64,000 nucleotides of DNA, taken from contig VWYX01000674.1 in NCBI GenBank assembly GCA_013396525.1, positions 62,001-126,000 of the forward strand, written 5' to 3'. Below, in pieces: positions 63,546-64,000 of this stretch (position 1 is its first letter; each line of letters starts with the position of its first letter). The position numbers were made by a program, and so were the translations under genes. Source of the stretch: Chaetorhynchus papuensis. Lineage: Eukaryota; Chordata; Aves; Passeriformes; Rhipiduridae. The notes beneath the pieces are model-generated. The model ran no database searches. It had not been told where the DNA came from and saw only the letters and a list, made by a program, of their open reading frames with translations.

Positions 63546-64000
63546 CAGACCTTCCTTTAAAACTTGAGTGAGGAGTCATAGAATACAAACTACAATGCAA
63601 AATACCATCAACAATCTCAAACACCATGCAAAATCTGAGCAAACCGGATTGTAAGACCCCGCTAATTCATCTCTACTTAATTTCTTCTCTTCCAATGAAA
63701 GGCCTGCCCTTTAAAATCATTTTCACAACATGCAGAGAAGAGCTGCATTCCCATTGAGGAATGGTTGCTGATTATTTTTTTTTGAGGGGCAGATGATCCA
63801 CTCTTGGTGGATAATGAAAAGGAAGACTTTTTTTTTTATGTAAGGAAATGATCCAGCAGCAGGGATTTTTTTACTCTTGAGAGCATTTCGAAAGTCTATT
63901 CTGTTTTGAGGGAATGTGGAAGAGATAGGAGAATTAATCCTGCTTTTTCCACTGATAGGGAAATCAGTTATTCATCCTCTTACAGCTACTCCTCTCCATG
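63546..64000. other. noncoding window edge
   Basis: AT-rich unique sequence with short T-runs near 63774 and 63830; no feature recognised. Confidence 0.5.

Noticed and set aside
1..64000. CRISPR array, operon, phage or other prokaryotic system
   Set aside because: No spaced direct repeats of the right size, no ribosome-binding sites with tandem genes; the repeats present are those of a vertebrate genome.

Overview
The window reads as noncoding nuclear DNA from a bird (or possibly another sauropsid). The evidence is the repeat content. Every well-preserved LINE copy is CR1, three of them with typical CR1 3' ends (two end in ATTCTGTGATTCTGT-like octamer repeats). There is one solo LTR, a few very old MIR3/L3-like relics, simple repeats, and no Alu, L1 or B-type SINEs. 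I recognise no protein-coding gene, tRNA, rRNA or other classical RNA gene. Open frames are short, lie on both strands and overlap, and match no family I know; the exceptions are fragments of CR1 ORF2. The window is therefore either intergenic or deep inside a long intron, and the sequence does not say which.

Layout. 1-14.4 kb is unique, mostly AT-rich sequence with a few simple repeats and a short perfect hairpin at 10.43 kb. At 14.44-14.99 kb sits a solo LTR on the minus strand with a near-perfect 6-bp target duplication; it is also the densest CpG cluster I can see. 15-18.6 kb is GC-richer, with long meaningless open frames. 18.6-31.8 kb is again AT-rich unique DNA, with a 47-bp-period duplication at 23.0 kb, one exon-like interval with good splice signals at 24.0 kb, and an L3/MIR3-like relic at 27.3 kb. 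31.8-37.6 kb contains a (GTTTT)n tract, a short CR1 scrap and a precise 86-bp tandem duplication that carries a perfect minus-strand splice-donor consensus in each copy.

39.0-43.5 kb is repeat-rich: a minus-strand CR1, a TG tract, a putative LTR-like segment, an unclassified C/T-rich block and a plus-strand CR1 of CR1-Y type. 43.5-60.2 kb is mostly unique, with an A/C-rich low-complexity tract and two weak MIR-like relics. The last 4 kb is a repeat island: a GGGAA array interrupted by a 270-base assembly gap, two plus-strand CR1 copies (one keeping the reading frame of the ORF2 C-terminus), a (CAAA)n tract and a MIR3-like SINE.

No set of genes working together can be described. The observations most worth checking are the LTR as a possible promoter/CpG element, the 86-bp tandem duplication, the gap inside the G-rich array, and the exon-like interval at 24.0 kb. 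I found no convincing undescribed biological system.
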